DNA of 64,000 bases, taken from assembly GCF_014648635.1 (NCBI RefSeq), contig NZ_BMRM01000005.1, forward strand, positions 1-64,000. The letters are read 5' to 3'. Each line of letters starts with the position of its first letter. Within the stretch, counting starts at the first letter, position 1. Made by a program: the position numbers and the translations under genes. Below the pieces are notes generated by a model. The model ran no database searches. It was not told the DNA's origin and saw only the letters and a list, made by a program, of their open reading frames with translations. The DNA is from Streptomyces cinerochromogenes (GTDB lineage: Bacteria > Actinomycetota > Actinomycetes > Streptomycetales > Streptomycetaceae). Below are positions 51,657 to 60,267 of the stretch, piece after piece.

Positions 51657-52678
51657 CGGCGCCCGTCTCGCCGGTGCGGGAGTCCGCCCGGCACGTCCTC
51701 GCCCGGTGCCGGGAGCTGGTCCGGCCGGAGCTGCGGGCGGCGGTGGGGCGGCTGCACCCCTGGACGGCCGAGATGGCCGCGTACTCCTTCGGCTGGTGCG
51801 AGGTCGGCGGTGCGCCCGCCGGCGCGCCGGGCGGCAAGGGCGTACGGCAGGCCCTCGCGGTCCTCGGCGCCGAGGCGGCGGGCGCCGACGCCCGGGCCGG
51901 GATCCCGGCGGCGGTCGCCGTGGAGCTGGTGCACGCCTTCTCGCTGCTGCACGACGACATCATGGACGGCGACGCGACCCGGCGCAGCCGCCCGGCCGTC
52001 TGGCGGGCCTACGGCACGGGCCCGGCCGTGCTGGCCGGGGACGCCCTGTTCGCGCTGGCGGTGGACACCCTCGCCGCCGCGCCCGAGGGGCCCGGCGCGG
52101 TGCGGCTGCTCTCCGCGGCCCTCGCCGACCTGGTGCGCGGGCAGGCCGACGACCTGCTGTTCGCGGCCCGGCCCTGGACCGGCCCGGAACGGGTGACGCC
52201 GGAGGAGTACCGGGCGATGGCGGAGGGCAAGACCGGCGCGCTGCTGGGCTGCGCCGTCGCGCTCGGCGCCACGCTCGGCGGGGCGTCCCGGGACACGGCC
52301 GCCGTGCTGGACCGGGCCGGACGGCACCTCGGGGTCGCCTTCCAGCTGGTGGACGACGTGCTCGGCATCTGGGGCGATCCGGCCGTCACCGGCAAGCCCG
52401 TCGGCGGTGACCTCCGGGAGCGGAAGAAGACGTTCCCGGTGCTGGCGGCGCTCGGCTCCCCGGCGGCCCGGCGGCTGCCCGCGCTGCTCGGCTCCGCGGC
52501 GCACGCCGAGGAGGCCGCCGCGCTGATCGAGGCGGCGGGGGGCCGTGCGGCGGCCCTGGCCGAGGCCCGGGTCCACACGGCCGCCGCGCGGAAGCTGCTC
52601 ACCGCCGCGCCCCTGGCCGCAGGGGCCGCCGGGGAGCTGGCGGAGCTGCTGGAGTCGCTGGTGGGCCGCGCGCTGTGA
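51653..52678 (+). CDS. Polyprenyl (geranylgeranyl-type) diphosphate synthase
   Basis: A 341-residue trans-isoprenyl diphosphate synthase. The first aspartate-rich motif is HDDIMDGD (D101-D105) and the second is QLVDDVLGIWGD (D234-D242), with the conserved KTG (EGKTGALL) and the RKKTFP region near residue 260. These enzymes extend allylic diphosphates with isopentenyl diphosphate; the bulky or small residues at the chain-length positions ahead of the first motif suggest a C15-C20 product, without certainty. It is coupled to the TPR gene by a GTGA overlap. No terpene cyclase, phytoene synthase or other isoprenoid gene is adjacent. Confidence 0.9.
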   Translation: MTAPVSPVRESARHVLARCRELVRPELRAAVGRLHPWTAEMAAYSFGWCEVGGAPAGAPGGKGVRQALAVLGAEAAGADARAGIPAAVAVELVHAFSLLHDDIMDGDATRRSRPAVWRAYGTGPAVLAGDALFALAVDTLAAAPEGPGAVRLLSAALADLVRGQADDLLFAARPWTGPERVTPEEYRAMAEGKTGALLGCAVALGATLGGASRDTAAVLDRAGRHLGVAFQLVDDVLGIWGDPAVTGKPVGGDLRERKKTFPVLAALGSPAARRLPALLGSAAHAEEAAALIEAAGGRAAALAEARVHTAAARKLLTAAPLAAGAAGELAELLESLVGRAL

Positions 52679-52771
52679 CCGTGCCCGGAAGGCGGCGTTG
52701 ACCTGGCGGGTCCCGGCGGGCCAAGGTGCGAACGGCGTGGTTCCCGACCCGCGCCGGAAGGGTGAGGCACC

Positions 52772-53740
52772 GTGACCGCCATCTCGGATATCCCGGACAT
52801 CGAAACCGCCGCACGGCGGATCGCCGGACACGTCGTACGGACGCCGACGGTGCCGAGCCCCGGCCTGGGCGCGCTGCTCGGCGTCCCGGTCACCGCCAAG
52901 CTCGAACTGCTCCAGCGCACCGGCTCGTTCAAGGCCCGCGGGGCCACGGCGAAACTGCTGTCGCTGAGCGGGGCCGAGCGGGCGGCCGGCGTGGTCGCGG
53001 TCAGCGGCGGGAACCACGGGATCGCGCTCGCGGTGATGGCCGCGGCCCTCGACGTGAAGGCGACCGTGGTCATGCCGCGCACCGCGCCCGCGCGCTCCAT
53101 CGCGCTCGCCGAGGACGCCGGGGCGTCGGTGCGGCTGACCGACGGCATGGACAGCGCCTTCCGGCTGGTGAACCGGTTGCGGGACGAGGGACTGACCCTG
53201 GTCCACCCCTTCGACGACCCGGTGGTGATCGCCGGACAGGGCACGGTGGGGCTGGAACTGGCCGAGGACGCCGGGGAACTGACGGACGTCGTCGTCAGCG
53301 TGGGCGGCGGCGGCCTGATCGCCGGTGTCGCGGCGGCCCTGCGCGCCCGGCGCCCGGGGGTGCGCGTGTGGGGCGTGGAGACCGAGGGCGCGGAGGCGAT
53401 GTCCGGCGCGCTGAAGGCCGGCGGCCCGGTTCCGGTGCCGCTGTCCTCGCTGGTCACCACGTTGAGCGCGCCCTCGGTCTCGCAGCTGACGTACGACCGG
53501 GTGTCGGCGCTGGTGGAGGAGGTGCTGGTGGTGTCCGACCGGGACGCGGTGCGGGGCTGCCTGGACCTCGCCGAGCACGCCAAGGTGTGGGCCGAGCCGG
53601 CCGCGGGCTGTCTGCTGCCGGCGGCCCGGCGGGTGGTCGAGCGGGTCGGCGACGGCGTCCGGCTCGGGCTCGTGGTGTGCGGGGGCAACACGACACCCCA
53701 AGAACTGGCCGGCTGGGCCGACCGCTTCGGGATTCTTTGA
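52772..53740 (+). CDS. PLP-dependent threonine/serine dehydratase-type enzyme
   Basis: A 322-residue fold-type II PLP enzyme. The Schiff-base lysine is in GSFKARGATAKL (about residue 49) and SGGNHGIALA binds the cofactor phosphate. VSVGGGGLIAGVAAALR is a second phosphate-binding loop and AGCLLPAARRVVERV lies near the end. It matches threonine/serine dehydratase-like proteins that deaminate hydroxy amino acids or racemise serine. There is no C-terminal ACT regulatory domain, as in catabolic forms. The GTG start follows GGAAGGGTGAGGC; it lies 93 bases after the polyprenyl synthase and ends 65 bases before the pseudokinase. Exact substrate is unproven. Confidence 0.88.
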   Translation: MTAISDIPDIETAARRIAGHVVRTPTVPSPGLGALLGVPVTAKLELLQRTGSFKARGATAKLLSLSGAERAAGVVAVSGGNHGIALAVMAAALDVKATVVMPRTAPARSIALAEDAGASVRLTDGMDSAFRLVNRLRDEGLTLVHPFDDPVVIAGQGTVGLELAEDAGELTDVVVSVGGGGLIAGVAAALRARRPGVRVWGVETEGAEAMSGALKAGGPVPVPLSSLVTTLSAPSVSQLTYDRVSALVEEVLVVSDRDAVRGCLDLAEHAKVWAEPAAGCLLPAARRVVERVGDGVRLGLVVCGGNTTPQELAGWADRFGIL

Positions 53741-53805
53741 ACGCTCCCCCGCGCGCCCCGCGTACCTCTGGGAAAGACGAGGCAGGGGTTCAGCGAGGGA
53801 TGACC

Positions 53806-55380
53806 ATGGTCAAGGCGCACGTCTCCGCACACGAGTTGGTCGCCGGACGCTACCGGCTCCTGGAGGTCTTCGCCCGCGAGACGAACCGGCTGTGGTGGTA
53901 CGCCGAGGACGTGACGGCTCAGCAGCCCCGCCTGGTGGCGCAGACCGCCCTGCCGGATCCCGCGACCGAGGACACCGCGCGGCGCGTCACCGGGCGGGTC
54001 GTGCGCACCTCCGAGACCATGCGGCTGCTGCGCCCGGGCCAGGTCGCCGCGGTCGTCGACGCCGTGGTGGAGGCGGGCACCCTGTGGACGGTCACCGAGT
54101 GGGTCGACGGCACGCCCCTCGGTGAACTCCTCGCCCGGGAGGGCTCGTTCCACCCGGTGCGGGCGGCCCGGCTCGGCCTGGAGCTGCTGGACGTGCTGCA
54201 GGCCGCGCACGACGAGGGCATCACGCACGGCGAACTGAGCCCCGGGCAGGTCTTCGTGCGCGACGGCGGTCCGGTCGTCGTCACCGGGTTCGGCCTGGCG
54301 GGCGCGACCCTGGTGCCGCGGCTCACCGCACCGTCGTACGCCTCCCCGGAGCAGGCCCGCGACGAGCGCATCGGACCGGCCGCCGACCTGTGGGCGCTGG
54401 GCGCGCTGCTCTACACGATGGTCGAGGGCCGGCCACCGTTCCGGGACCGGGGCCGGCCGGACGCCACGCTGAAGGCGGTGGACCGGCTGCCGCTGCGCAC
54501 CCCGCTGCGCACCGGCCCGCTCACCCAGGCCGTGCAGGGGCTGCTGCGCAAGAACCCCCGGGAGCGGCTGACCCGGCAGGTGGTCCGGGAGGCGCTGACC
54601 CGGGCGCTGGCCGAGGAGACCGACGCGGACCGGCAGCCGGCCCCCGCGCCCCGGCTGCGCGGAGCCTACGCGGGGGTGCGCCTGGCCGGGCCGCTGCGCG
54701 GCAGGCGGGTCCTGGCCGCCGGGGCCGCGCTGGCCCTGGTCACGGCGGCCGTGGCGGCGCTGGCCGCGACGGGCGCGCTGACCGGCACGGACACGGCCGG
54801 GGCGCCACCCCGGGCCACCGCCGCGGCCACGCCCGCCGACCGGCACACCGGTGGCACCACCCGGCCCACCTCCACCCCGGCCGGCACGCCAAGCGCCCCG
54901 CCCTCCCCCGCCCTGCCCGCCGGCTACCGCCGCTACAGCGCGCCCGAGGGGTTCTCGGTGGCGCTGCCCGACGGCTGGAAGCGGCTGGCCACCTCCCGGG
55001 TGTCCGACCTCGCCTACCGCGTCACCTTCGGCCGGGGCGGCGGCTCACCCGCCCTCGCCGTCACCTACAGCGAGCGCGTCGGCCCCGACCCGGTCGCCGT
55101 CTGGCGGGACGACGTCGAGCCCGGGCTTTCGCGGCTGCCCGGCTACCACCGGGTCGGCGCCGTCCGGGCCACCACCTACCAGGGCCACCGGGCCGCCGAC
55201 CTGGAGTGGCTCGCCGGCTCGGGGGACGCGCGCACCCACACCCTGGGGCGGGGCTTCCTGCTGGGCGGGACGCGGGGCTTCTCCCTGCGCTTCACCACCC
55301 CCGCCACGGCCTGGGACGACGCGGGAAACCGGCTGGCGCTGACGACGTTCCTGGACACGTTCCGCACCCCGCGGGAGTGA
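53806..55380 (+). CDS. Membrane protein with degenerate serine/threonine kinase (pseudokinase) domain
   Basis: A 524-residue protein. Residues 12-280 resemble an Ser/Thr kinase domain in order of secondary structure, but key residues are gone: the glycine-rich loop is LLEVFARETNRLWWY, the beta-3 lysine is absent (LVAQTALP), HRD is H141-G142-E143 and DFG is G161-F162-G163. TVTEWVDGTPLGELLAREG and PSYASPEQARDERIGPAADL (the APE and D regions) survive, so the fold is clear. A single membrane helix (about 302-325) leads, through a Thr/Pro-rich linker, to an external domain (about 365-524). ATG 53806 has GAGGG six bases upstream; 53800 is alternative. Confidence 0.85.
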   Translation: MVKAHVSAHELVAGRYRLLEVFARETNRLWWYAEDVTAQQPRLVAQTALPDPATEDTARRVTGRVVRTSETMRLLRPGQVAAVVDAVVEAGTLWTVTEWVDGTPLGELLAREGSFHPVRAARLGLELLDVLQAAHDEGITHGELSPGQVFVRDGGPVVVTGFGLAGATLVPRLTAPSYASPEQARDERIGPAADLWALGALLYTMVEGRPPFRDRGRPDATLKAVDRLPLRTPLRTGPLTQAVQGLLRKNPRERLTRQVVREALTRALAEETDADRQPAPAPRLRGAYAGVRLAGPLRGRRVLAAGAALALVTAAVAALAATGALTGTDTAGAPPRATAAATPADRHTGGTTRPTSTPAGTPSAPPSPALPAGYRRYSAPEGFSVALPDGWKRLATSRVSDLAYRVTFGRGGGSPALAVTYSERVGPDPVAVWRDDVEPGLSRLPGYHRVGAVRATTYQGHRAADLEWLAGSGDARTHTLGRGFLLGGTRGFSLRFTTPATAWDDAGNRLALTTFLDTFRTPRE

Positions 55381-55430
55381 CCCCCGCCCGAAGTCCGTTT
55401 TCCGGCCGCCGAGCCGGGGACTCGCTTCTT

Positions 55431-56402
55431 ATGGTGCAAATCGGATACACGATGATGACCGAGCAGGCAGGCCCCCGGGACCTGGTGGACCACGTGGTGC
55501 GGGCCGAGGACGTCGGTTTCGACTTCTCGGTGATCTCCGACCACTACTTCCCGTGGCTGCGCTCGCAGGGCCACTCCTCGTACGCGTGGAGCGTGCTGGG
55601 CGCCGCCGCCCAGGCCACCTCGCGGATCCCCCTGATGACCTACGTCACCTGCCCCATCCTGCGCTACCACCCGGCGGTCGTGGCGCAGAAGGCCGCAACC
55701 GTGCAGCTGCTGTCCGAGGGCCGCTTCCGGCTCGGACTCGGTGCCGGCGAGAACCTCAACGAGCACGTCGTGGGCGGCGGCTGGCCGCCGGTGGACGTAC
55801 GCCACGAGATGCTCGAAGAGGCCGTGCAGATCATCCGCGCGCTGTTCGAGGGCGGCCATGTGACCCACCACGGGCAGCACTACGACGTGGAGTCGGCCCG
55901 GCTGTGGGACCTGCCGGAGACGGCGCCGCCGATCGGCATCGCCGTCTCCGGCGACCAGTCCTGCAAGCTCGCCGGGCACCTCGCCGACCTGGTGATCGCG
56001 ACCGAGCCGAAGGCGGGCCTGCTGGAGGCGTTCGACCGGCACGGCGGCAGCGGCAAGCCCCGGGTCGGCCAGCTGCCGGTGTCCTACGATCCCGACCGGG
56101 AGACGGCGATCAAGCGCGCCCACTCCCAGTTCCGCTGGTTCGGCCTGGGCTGGAAGGTGAACGCCGAACTGCCGCACCCCGACTCCTTCGAGGCCGCGAC
56201 CCAGTTCGTCACCGAGGACGACGTCGCCTCCTCCATCCCGTGCGGCGACGACCCGGACGCCTTCGTGGAGGCCGTACGGCCCTACGTCGAGGCGGGGTTC
56301 GGGGAGGTGGCCCTGGTGCAGATCGGCGGCGACGCACAGCCGGAGTTCCTGGACTGGTCGGCGAAGACCCTGCTGCCGGCGTTGCGGGAGGCCTTCGCCT
56401 GA
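55431..56402 (+). CDS. LLM-class, F420-dependent oxidoreductase
   Basis: A 323-residue luciferase-like monooxygenase-fold protein: MVQIGYTMMTEQAGPRDLVD at the start, SVISDHYFPWLRSQGHSSYA, LMTYVTCPILRYHP and GLGAGENLNEHVVGGGWPP. The layout and the AGENLNEHVVG block match the G6PDH-related group (TIGR03557-like) of F420-binding enzymes known from Mycobacterium and Streptomyces, so F420 rather than FMN is expected. The substrate is unknown. The ATG is clear, 50 bases after the pseudokinase stop. A 12-bp terminator hairpin follows the stop almost immediately. Confidence 0.9.
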   Translation: MVQIGYTMMTEQAGPRDLVDHVVRAEDVGFDFSVISDHYFPWLRSQGHSSYAWSVLGAAAQATSRIPLMTYVTCPILRYHPAVVAQKAATVQLLSEGRFRLGLGAGENLNEHVVGGGWPPVDVRHEMLEEAVQIIRALFEGGHVTHHGQHYDVESARLWDLPETAPPIGIAVSGDQSCKLAGHLADLVIATEPKAGLLEAFDRHGGSGKPRVGQLPVSYDPDRETAIKRAHSQFRWFGLGWKVNAELPHPDSFEAATQFVTEDDVASSIPCGDDPDAFVEAVRPYVEAGFGEVALVQIGGDAQPEFLDWSAKTLLPALREAFA

Positions 56403-56408
56403 CGGGGT

Positions 56409-56435
56409 CCGCCAGGCGCTGACAGCGCCTGGCGG
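56409..56435 (+). terminator. Perfect hairpin terminator after the F420-type oxidoreductase
   Basis: Arms CCGCCAGGCGCT (56409-56420) and AGCGCCTGGCGG (56424-56435) are perfectly complementary over 12 bp with a three-base loop, only six bases after the stop. There is no T-run. It isolates the SsgA-like gene, 170 bases downstream. Confidence 0.8.
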
Positions 56436-56605
56436 CCGGACCTTCGCGCTGAGGGCTGCGGCAGGCGGTCGGCGGCTGTCCGGCCGCGCCGCGCGGAGCC
56501 CGTGGTGACCAGGGGAACAGGGAGAATCAGTCCGACGGGTGAGCATCCCGGGCGTTACGGGGGTACTAGAGGGTCCTACGCCGATTGTTGCCGGAGGCCC
56601 CCCGC

Positions 56606-57034
56606 GTGAACTCGTTCGTGCACAAGACCCTGGTGGTGCAGCTCCTCGCCCACGGCACCGGGCGGTGTCCGGTGCTGGCCCATCTCAGCTACGACGCCGA
56701 CGACCCGTTCGCCGTCACCGCCGTCTTCACCCACGACGGCCGGGTGCTGGCCCGCTGGCGGCTGGACCGGCAGATGCTCTGCGACGGCCTGGAACGGCCG
56801 GTCGGCGTCGGCGACGTGCGGATGCGGCCGGAGGCCACCGGCCTGTGGCAGGAGCTGCGCCTGGAGTTCCTGGGGGACGCCCGGCCGGACGGCGGCCGGC
56901 ACCACGCGGTGGTGCTCGCCTGGGCACCGGCGGTCGCCGCGTTCCTGCGCGAGACCCAGCGCATCGTCCCGCCGGGACGCGAACGGCTCCCGGTGGACGA
57001 ACTGCTGGCGGAGATCCTCTCCACGGCTGAGTAG
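56606..57034 (+). CDS. SsgA-like sporulation/cell-division regulator (SALP family)
   Basis: A 142-residue SALP family protein: FVHKTLVVQLLAHGTGRCPV, YDADDPFAVTAVFTHDGRVL and WRLDRQMLCDGLERPVGVGD. SsgA-like proteins are found only in sporulating actinomycetes and guide septum placement during sporulation; the length is typical (about 130-150). Family-conserved G-V-G-D-V-R-P-like GVGDVRMRPEA is present. The GTG at 56606 is chosen because GGAGG lies eight bases upstream; a TTG at 56585 is possible. Which SALP this is cannot be told. It is flanked by a terminator upstream and by a separate membrane gene downstream. Confidence 0.9.
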   Translation: MNSFVHKTLVVQLLAHGTGRCPVLAHLSYDADDPFAVTAVFTHDGRVLARWRLDRQMLCDGLERPVGVGDVRMRPEATGLWQELRLEFLGDARPDGGRHHAVVLAWAPAVAAFLRETQRIVPPGRERLPVDELLAEILSTAE

Positions 57035-57117
57035 CCGTACTCATGCCCGCCGGCCGGGCCGGGCACCACGATGGGGGCTCCTACGACACCCTCGACACCG
57101 CCCTCAAGGAGCCCGCC

Positions 57118-57783
57118 GTGACCGCAGCGCACCCCGCCCCGCTCCGCGCGCCACGCCGCGTGCCGCCCGCCCTCTTCGCCGGCGTGGTGGCCGTCGGACT
57201 GGCCGTGTCGGCGTGGGGTGCCCGCGACCGCGCCACCTGGTTCCTGGAGACGGTGTGGGCGCTGGTGGGACTGCCGCTGGTGGTGCTGGCCTGGCGGCGC
57301 TTCCCGCTGACCGGGCTGCTGTGCGGGCTGCTGACCGCGCACGCGCTGGTCCTGGCGCTCGGCGGGCACTACACCTACGCCGAGGTCCCGGCGGGCGACT
57401 GGGTGCGCGACACCTTCGGCCTGGACCGCAATCCGTACGACCGCTTCGGGCACCTGGTGCAGGGCTTCGTCCCGGCCGTGCTGGTCCGCGAACTGCTCAG
57501 CCGTACCTCCCCGTTGCGCGGCAGCCGCTGGCTGGCGCCGCTCACGGTGTGCGCCTGCCTGGCCTTCAGCGCCTGCTTCGAGCTGCTGGAGTGGCTGGCG
57601 GCGGAGATCGGCGGGCACGGCGCGGACGCCTTCCTCGCCACCCAGGGCGATGTGTGGGACACCCAGTGGGACATGTTCTGCGCCCTGATCGGGGCGGTGC
57701 TGTCCCTGCTGCTGCTCAGCCGGGTGCACGACCGCCGGCTGCGCGCGCTGACGGGCGTTGCACCGGCCCGCGATGATCAGTAA
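57118..57783 (+). CDS. DUF2238-type membrane protein
   Basis: A 221-residue predicted six-helix membrane protein: hydrophobic segments about 17-35, 42-58, 62-84, 123-138, 143-165 and 185-205. The block HYTYAEVPAGDWVRDTFGLD and RNPYDRFGHLVQGFVPAVLV carry polar residues (H, D, R, E) typical of YjdF/DUF2238. Function is unknown. The GTG has CAAGGAG upstream at good distance, and the gene follows the SsgA-like gene by 83 bases. The late segment TQGDVWDTQWDMFCALIGAV is the other family block. No catalytic role is proposed. Confidence 0.82.
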   Translation: MTAAHPAPLRAPRRVPPALFAGVVAVGLAVSAWGARDRATWFLETVWALVGLPLVVLAWRRFPLTGLLCGLLTAHALVLALGGHYTYAEVPAGDWVRDTFGLDRNPYDRFGHLVQGFVPAVLVRELLSRTSPLRGSRWLAPLTVCACLAFSACFELLEWLAAEIGGHGADAFLATQGDVWDTQWDMFCALIGAVLSLLLLSRVHDRRLRALTGVAPARDDQ

Positions 57784-57897
57784 GGTCATCCGGGTGACTG
57801 CCGGGTCGGCCATGGGCCACACACGAGTGAGGTTCCCGGCCTCGGCGTGAGCGCGAGGCGGGCGAGAGGCCCGCCGTCGTCTCCGAGTTCCAGCCTC

Positions 57898-57916
57898 GGC
57901 GCCCGCTTCGGGCGCC
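57898..57916 (+). terminator. Hairpin followed by a short T-run in the leader of the VOC gene
   Basis: An 8-bp perfect stem, GGCGCCCG (57898-57905) with CGGGCGCC (57909-57916), has a three-base loop and is followed by TCTT. It sits 115 bases after the DUF2238 stop and 38 bases before the VOC start. It may end the upstream transcript or act as a leader attenuator. Confidence 0.55.
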
Positions 57917-57954
57917 TCTTCCCACGGACCTCAGAACCGGAGACACACCCGCCC

Positions 57955-58380
57955 ATGCAGTCCACCGCACAGCACACCCCGACCCGCACCCCGGCCGCCG
58001 CCGTCCGGCTCGACCACACCGCCGTCCTCGCCCGGGACCGGCGGCTGTCGGCGGAGTTCCTCGCCGCCGTCCTGGGCCTGACGGTCGCCGCCCCGTTCGG
58101 GCCGTTCCTGCCCGTCGACCTCGGCAACGGCGTGACGCTCGACTTCTACGAGCAGCGCGAGGAGCCGATCCAGCCGCAGCACTACGCGTTCCTCGTGCCC
58201 GAGGAGGGCTTCGACGGCGTGATCGCCCGGCTGGAGGCGCTCGACGTCACCTACTACGCCGACCCGCACCTGACCGAACCCGGCCGGATCAACCGCCTCT
58301 TCGGGGGCCGCGGCGCCTACTTCACCGACCCCTCCGGGCACAACATGGAGGTCATGACACGGCCCTACGTCCGCCCGTAG
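57955..58380 (+). CDS. VOC (glyoxalase/bleomycin-resistance) family protein
   Basis: A 141-residue single-module VOC protein: VRLDHTAVLARDRRLSAEFL forms the first beta-alpha-beta unit and FTDPSGHNMEVMTRPYV the last, with metal-ligand candidates H (LDHT), H (QHYAFLV) and E (NMEVM). The intervening INRLFGGRGAYF is the family segment before the last strands. VOC proteins include glyoxalases, dioxygenases and drug-binding proteins; the substrate cannot be told. The ATG at 57955 is the first good start after a leader hairpin. The gene's stop lies inside one arm of a bidirectional terminator. Confidence 0.85.
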   Translation: MQSTAQHTPTRTPAAAVRLDHTAVLARDRRLSAEFLAAVLGLTVAAPFGPFLPVDLGNGVTLDFYEQREEPIQPQHYAFLVPEEGFDGVIARLEALDVTYYADPHLTEPGRINRLFGGRGAYFTDPSGHNMEVMTRPYVRP

Positions 58381-58465
58381 GGCCTCTCCTTCGGATCAGG
58401 CCGGCCGCTGGCGACGGTGCCTCTCGCCCGACCCGGCCCCGGCATGGTCCGGAAGAGAGGCCCTA
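58378..58465. terminator. Bidirectional terminator whose arms include both stop codons
   Basis: The perfect 11-bp arms TAGGGCCTCTC (58378-58388) and GAGAGGCCCTA (58455-58465) begin with the TAG stop of the VOC gene and end with the complement of the TAG stop of the convergent DUF6328 gene. The 66-base loop is C/G-rich. The hairpin could end both transcripts. Confidence 0.65.
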
Positions 58466-58993
58466 GTCGGGCGAGTGCGGCAGCCGCGGGTCCCCTGACC
58501 GGTCGTCCGGCCGGGAGGAGTACCTGCGGCGGGCCCACAGGGGCAGGCCGTACCAGCCCAGCAGGTACCAGGCGACGACGGCCGCCACCAGGTAGGGCAC
58601 ATAGCCGTCGTGCGTGGCCACCCGGAGGATCAGCAGCAGCGACGACGTCATCGTGGCGAGCAGCAGGGCCAGGCCGACCAGGGTCATCCGGGAGGCCAGC
58701 CGCACCGCCTGCGGCTTGACCCGGCGGCCCGAGACCAGGCGGTGCAGGGAGACCGGGCCGATGAGGGCGCCGGTCGCGCAGGCGCCGAGGACCACGGTGA
58801 CGATGTAGATGGCCCGGTCCGTGGGGGCGAGCTGCCCGTACTTGGGCTGGAAGACCACGGTCAGCAGAAAGCCGAACAGGATCTGCACGCCCGTCTGGGC
58901 CACCCGGACCTCCTGGATGAGTTCACCCCACATCCGGTCGGCCCGCTCCTCCTCGGTCTCGTTGCGCCCCCTGCGCTGTGCTTCCGCCGTCAT
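58463..58993 (-). CDS. DUF6328-type small membrane protein
   Basis: A 176-residue protein with a charged N terminus (MTAEAQRRGRNETEEERADR), an amphipathic LIQEVRVAQTGVQILFGFLL stretch and four hydrophobic helices (about 36-52, 60-86, 103-125 and 131-150). The family match is from memory to DUF6328; function unknown. The ATG at 58993 starts the conserved part; an in-frame TTG at 59026 exists but has no better ribosome site. It converges with the VOC gene and lies downstream of the aldo/keto reductase on the same strand, with 52 bases between the genes. Confidence 0.72.
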   Translation of the reverse strand: MTAEAQRRGRNETEEERADRMWGELIQEVRVAQTGVQILFGFLLTVVFQPKYGQLAPTDRAIYIVTVVLGACATGALIGPVSLHRLVSGRRVKPQAVRLASRMTLVGLALLLATMTSSLLLILRVATHDGYVPYLVAAVVAWYLLGWYGLPLWARRRYSSRPDDRSGDPRLPHSPD

Positions 58994-59045
58994 GCGGTGC
59001 GTGTAACCGCCCGCCCGTTCGTTCAAACGATCGGCGGCCCGGCGC

Positions 59046-60029
59046 CTACCAGCGGGACTCGACCTGGTCCCTGATCCGCCGCTCGTACAGCTCGCGGACC
59101 GCGGTGAACGTTTCCTGCGGCAGCGGGGGCAGCTTGGCCGCCGCGGCGTTGGCGCGGGCCTGCTCCGGGTTGCGGGCGCCGGGGATCACCGTGGTCACGC
59201 CGTCCTGCTCGATGATCCAGCGCAGCGCCAGCTGGGCCGGGCTGTACCCCTCCGGGGCGAGCGCGGCGAACTCGGCTGCGGCCTCGACTCCGGTGGTGTA
59301 GTCCACACCGGAGAAGGTCTCGCCCTGGTCGAAGGCCTCGCCGTGGCGGTTGAAGGTGCGGTGGTCGTCGGGCGCGAACACGGTGTCCTTGGTGTACTTG
59401 CCCGACAGCAGGCCGGAGGCGAGCGGCACGCGCGCGATGATGCCGACGCCGGCCTCGCGGGCGGCGGGCAGCACCTCCCGCAGGGGCTTCATCCGGAACG
59501 GGTTGAGGATGATCTGCACGCTCGCCACGTTCGGCCGGGCGATCGCGGTGAGCGCCTGCGCGCAGGTCTCCACGCTCACCCCGTACGCGGCGACGCGCTC
59601 CTCCTCGACCAGGGTCTCCAGGGCGTCGAACACCGCGTCCGAGGAGTAGACCGGGGTGGGCGGACAGTGCAGCTGCACCAGGTCGATCCGGTCGACACCG
59701 AGGTTGCGGCGCGAGCGGTCGTTCCAGGCGCGGAAGTTGTCCAGGACGTAGTTCTCGGGGACCTGCTCCACCCGGCGGCCCATCTTGGTGGCCACGAGCA
59801 CGTGCAGATCGGGCCGGCCGCGCAGGAACGAGGCGATGGTCGACTCGCTCCGCCCGTCGCCGTACACGTCGGCCGTGTCGAAGAAGGTGACCCCGGCCTC
59901 GGCCGCCGCCTCCAGGACGGACAGGGCCTCCTTGTCGTCCACGGCGCCCCAGTCGGCGCCCAGCTGCCATGTGCCGAGGCCGACCACCGACGCCCACTGA
60001 CCCGACCTGCCGATTACGCGTTCGTCCAT
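59046..60029 (-). CDS. Aldo/keto reductase
   Basis: A 327-residue NADPH-dependent AKR: GLGTWQLGADWG, the FFDTADVYGDGRSE block with catalytic D and Y, KMGRRVEQVPENY with the lysine, and LVQLHCPPTPVY with the histidine (all four tetrad residues present). The cofactor region is GVTTVIPGARNPEQARANA. It groups with the YajO/YghZ-like class of broad-substrate reductases; a precise substrate is not inferable. The ATG lies at 60029. It may be transcribed with the downstream small membrane gene. Confidence 0.92.
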   Translation of the reverse strand: MDERVIGRSGQWASVVGLGTWQLGADWGAVDDKEALSVLEAAAEAGVTFFDTADVYGDGRSESTIASFLRGRPDLHVLVATKMGRRVEQVPENYVLDNFRAWNDRSRRNLGVDRIDLVQLHCPPTPVYSSDAVFDALETLVEEERVAAYGVSVETCAQALTAIARPNVASVQIILNPFRMKPLREVLPAAREAGVGIIARVPLASGLLSGKYTKDTVFAPDDHRTFNRHGEAFDQGETFSGVDYTTGVEAAAEFAALAPEGYSPAQLALRWIIEQDGVTTVIPGARNPEQARANAAAAKLPPLPQETFTAVRELYERRIRDQVESRW

Positions 60030-60267
60030 GGCGTCAGTCTGTCATCCGGTACGGCGTCTCGCGGAACGGACGCCTCCACACGCGGATTTCACCCGTACGG
60101 GTGAGGCGCGACGGTGGACCGCTGACGGGGCGCGGGCGGCCCTTGGCGTGACCGCGTGAATGATCGTCCAGTGAACCGCCGTTTGTCGCAATCCACACCG
60201 AACCCAGAAGGCCCTCACCTGTTCAAGCACCCAGCACGCGTGTCACCAACGTCCCGGGACAGCACCC

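Noticed and set aside
50616..56402. A terpenoid biosynthetic gene cluster around the polyprenyl synthase
   Set aside because: No cyclase, P450, methyltransferase or transporter lies nearby, and the following genes belong to unrelated families.
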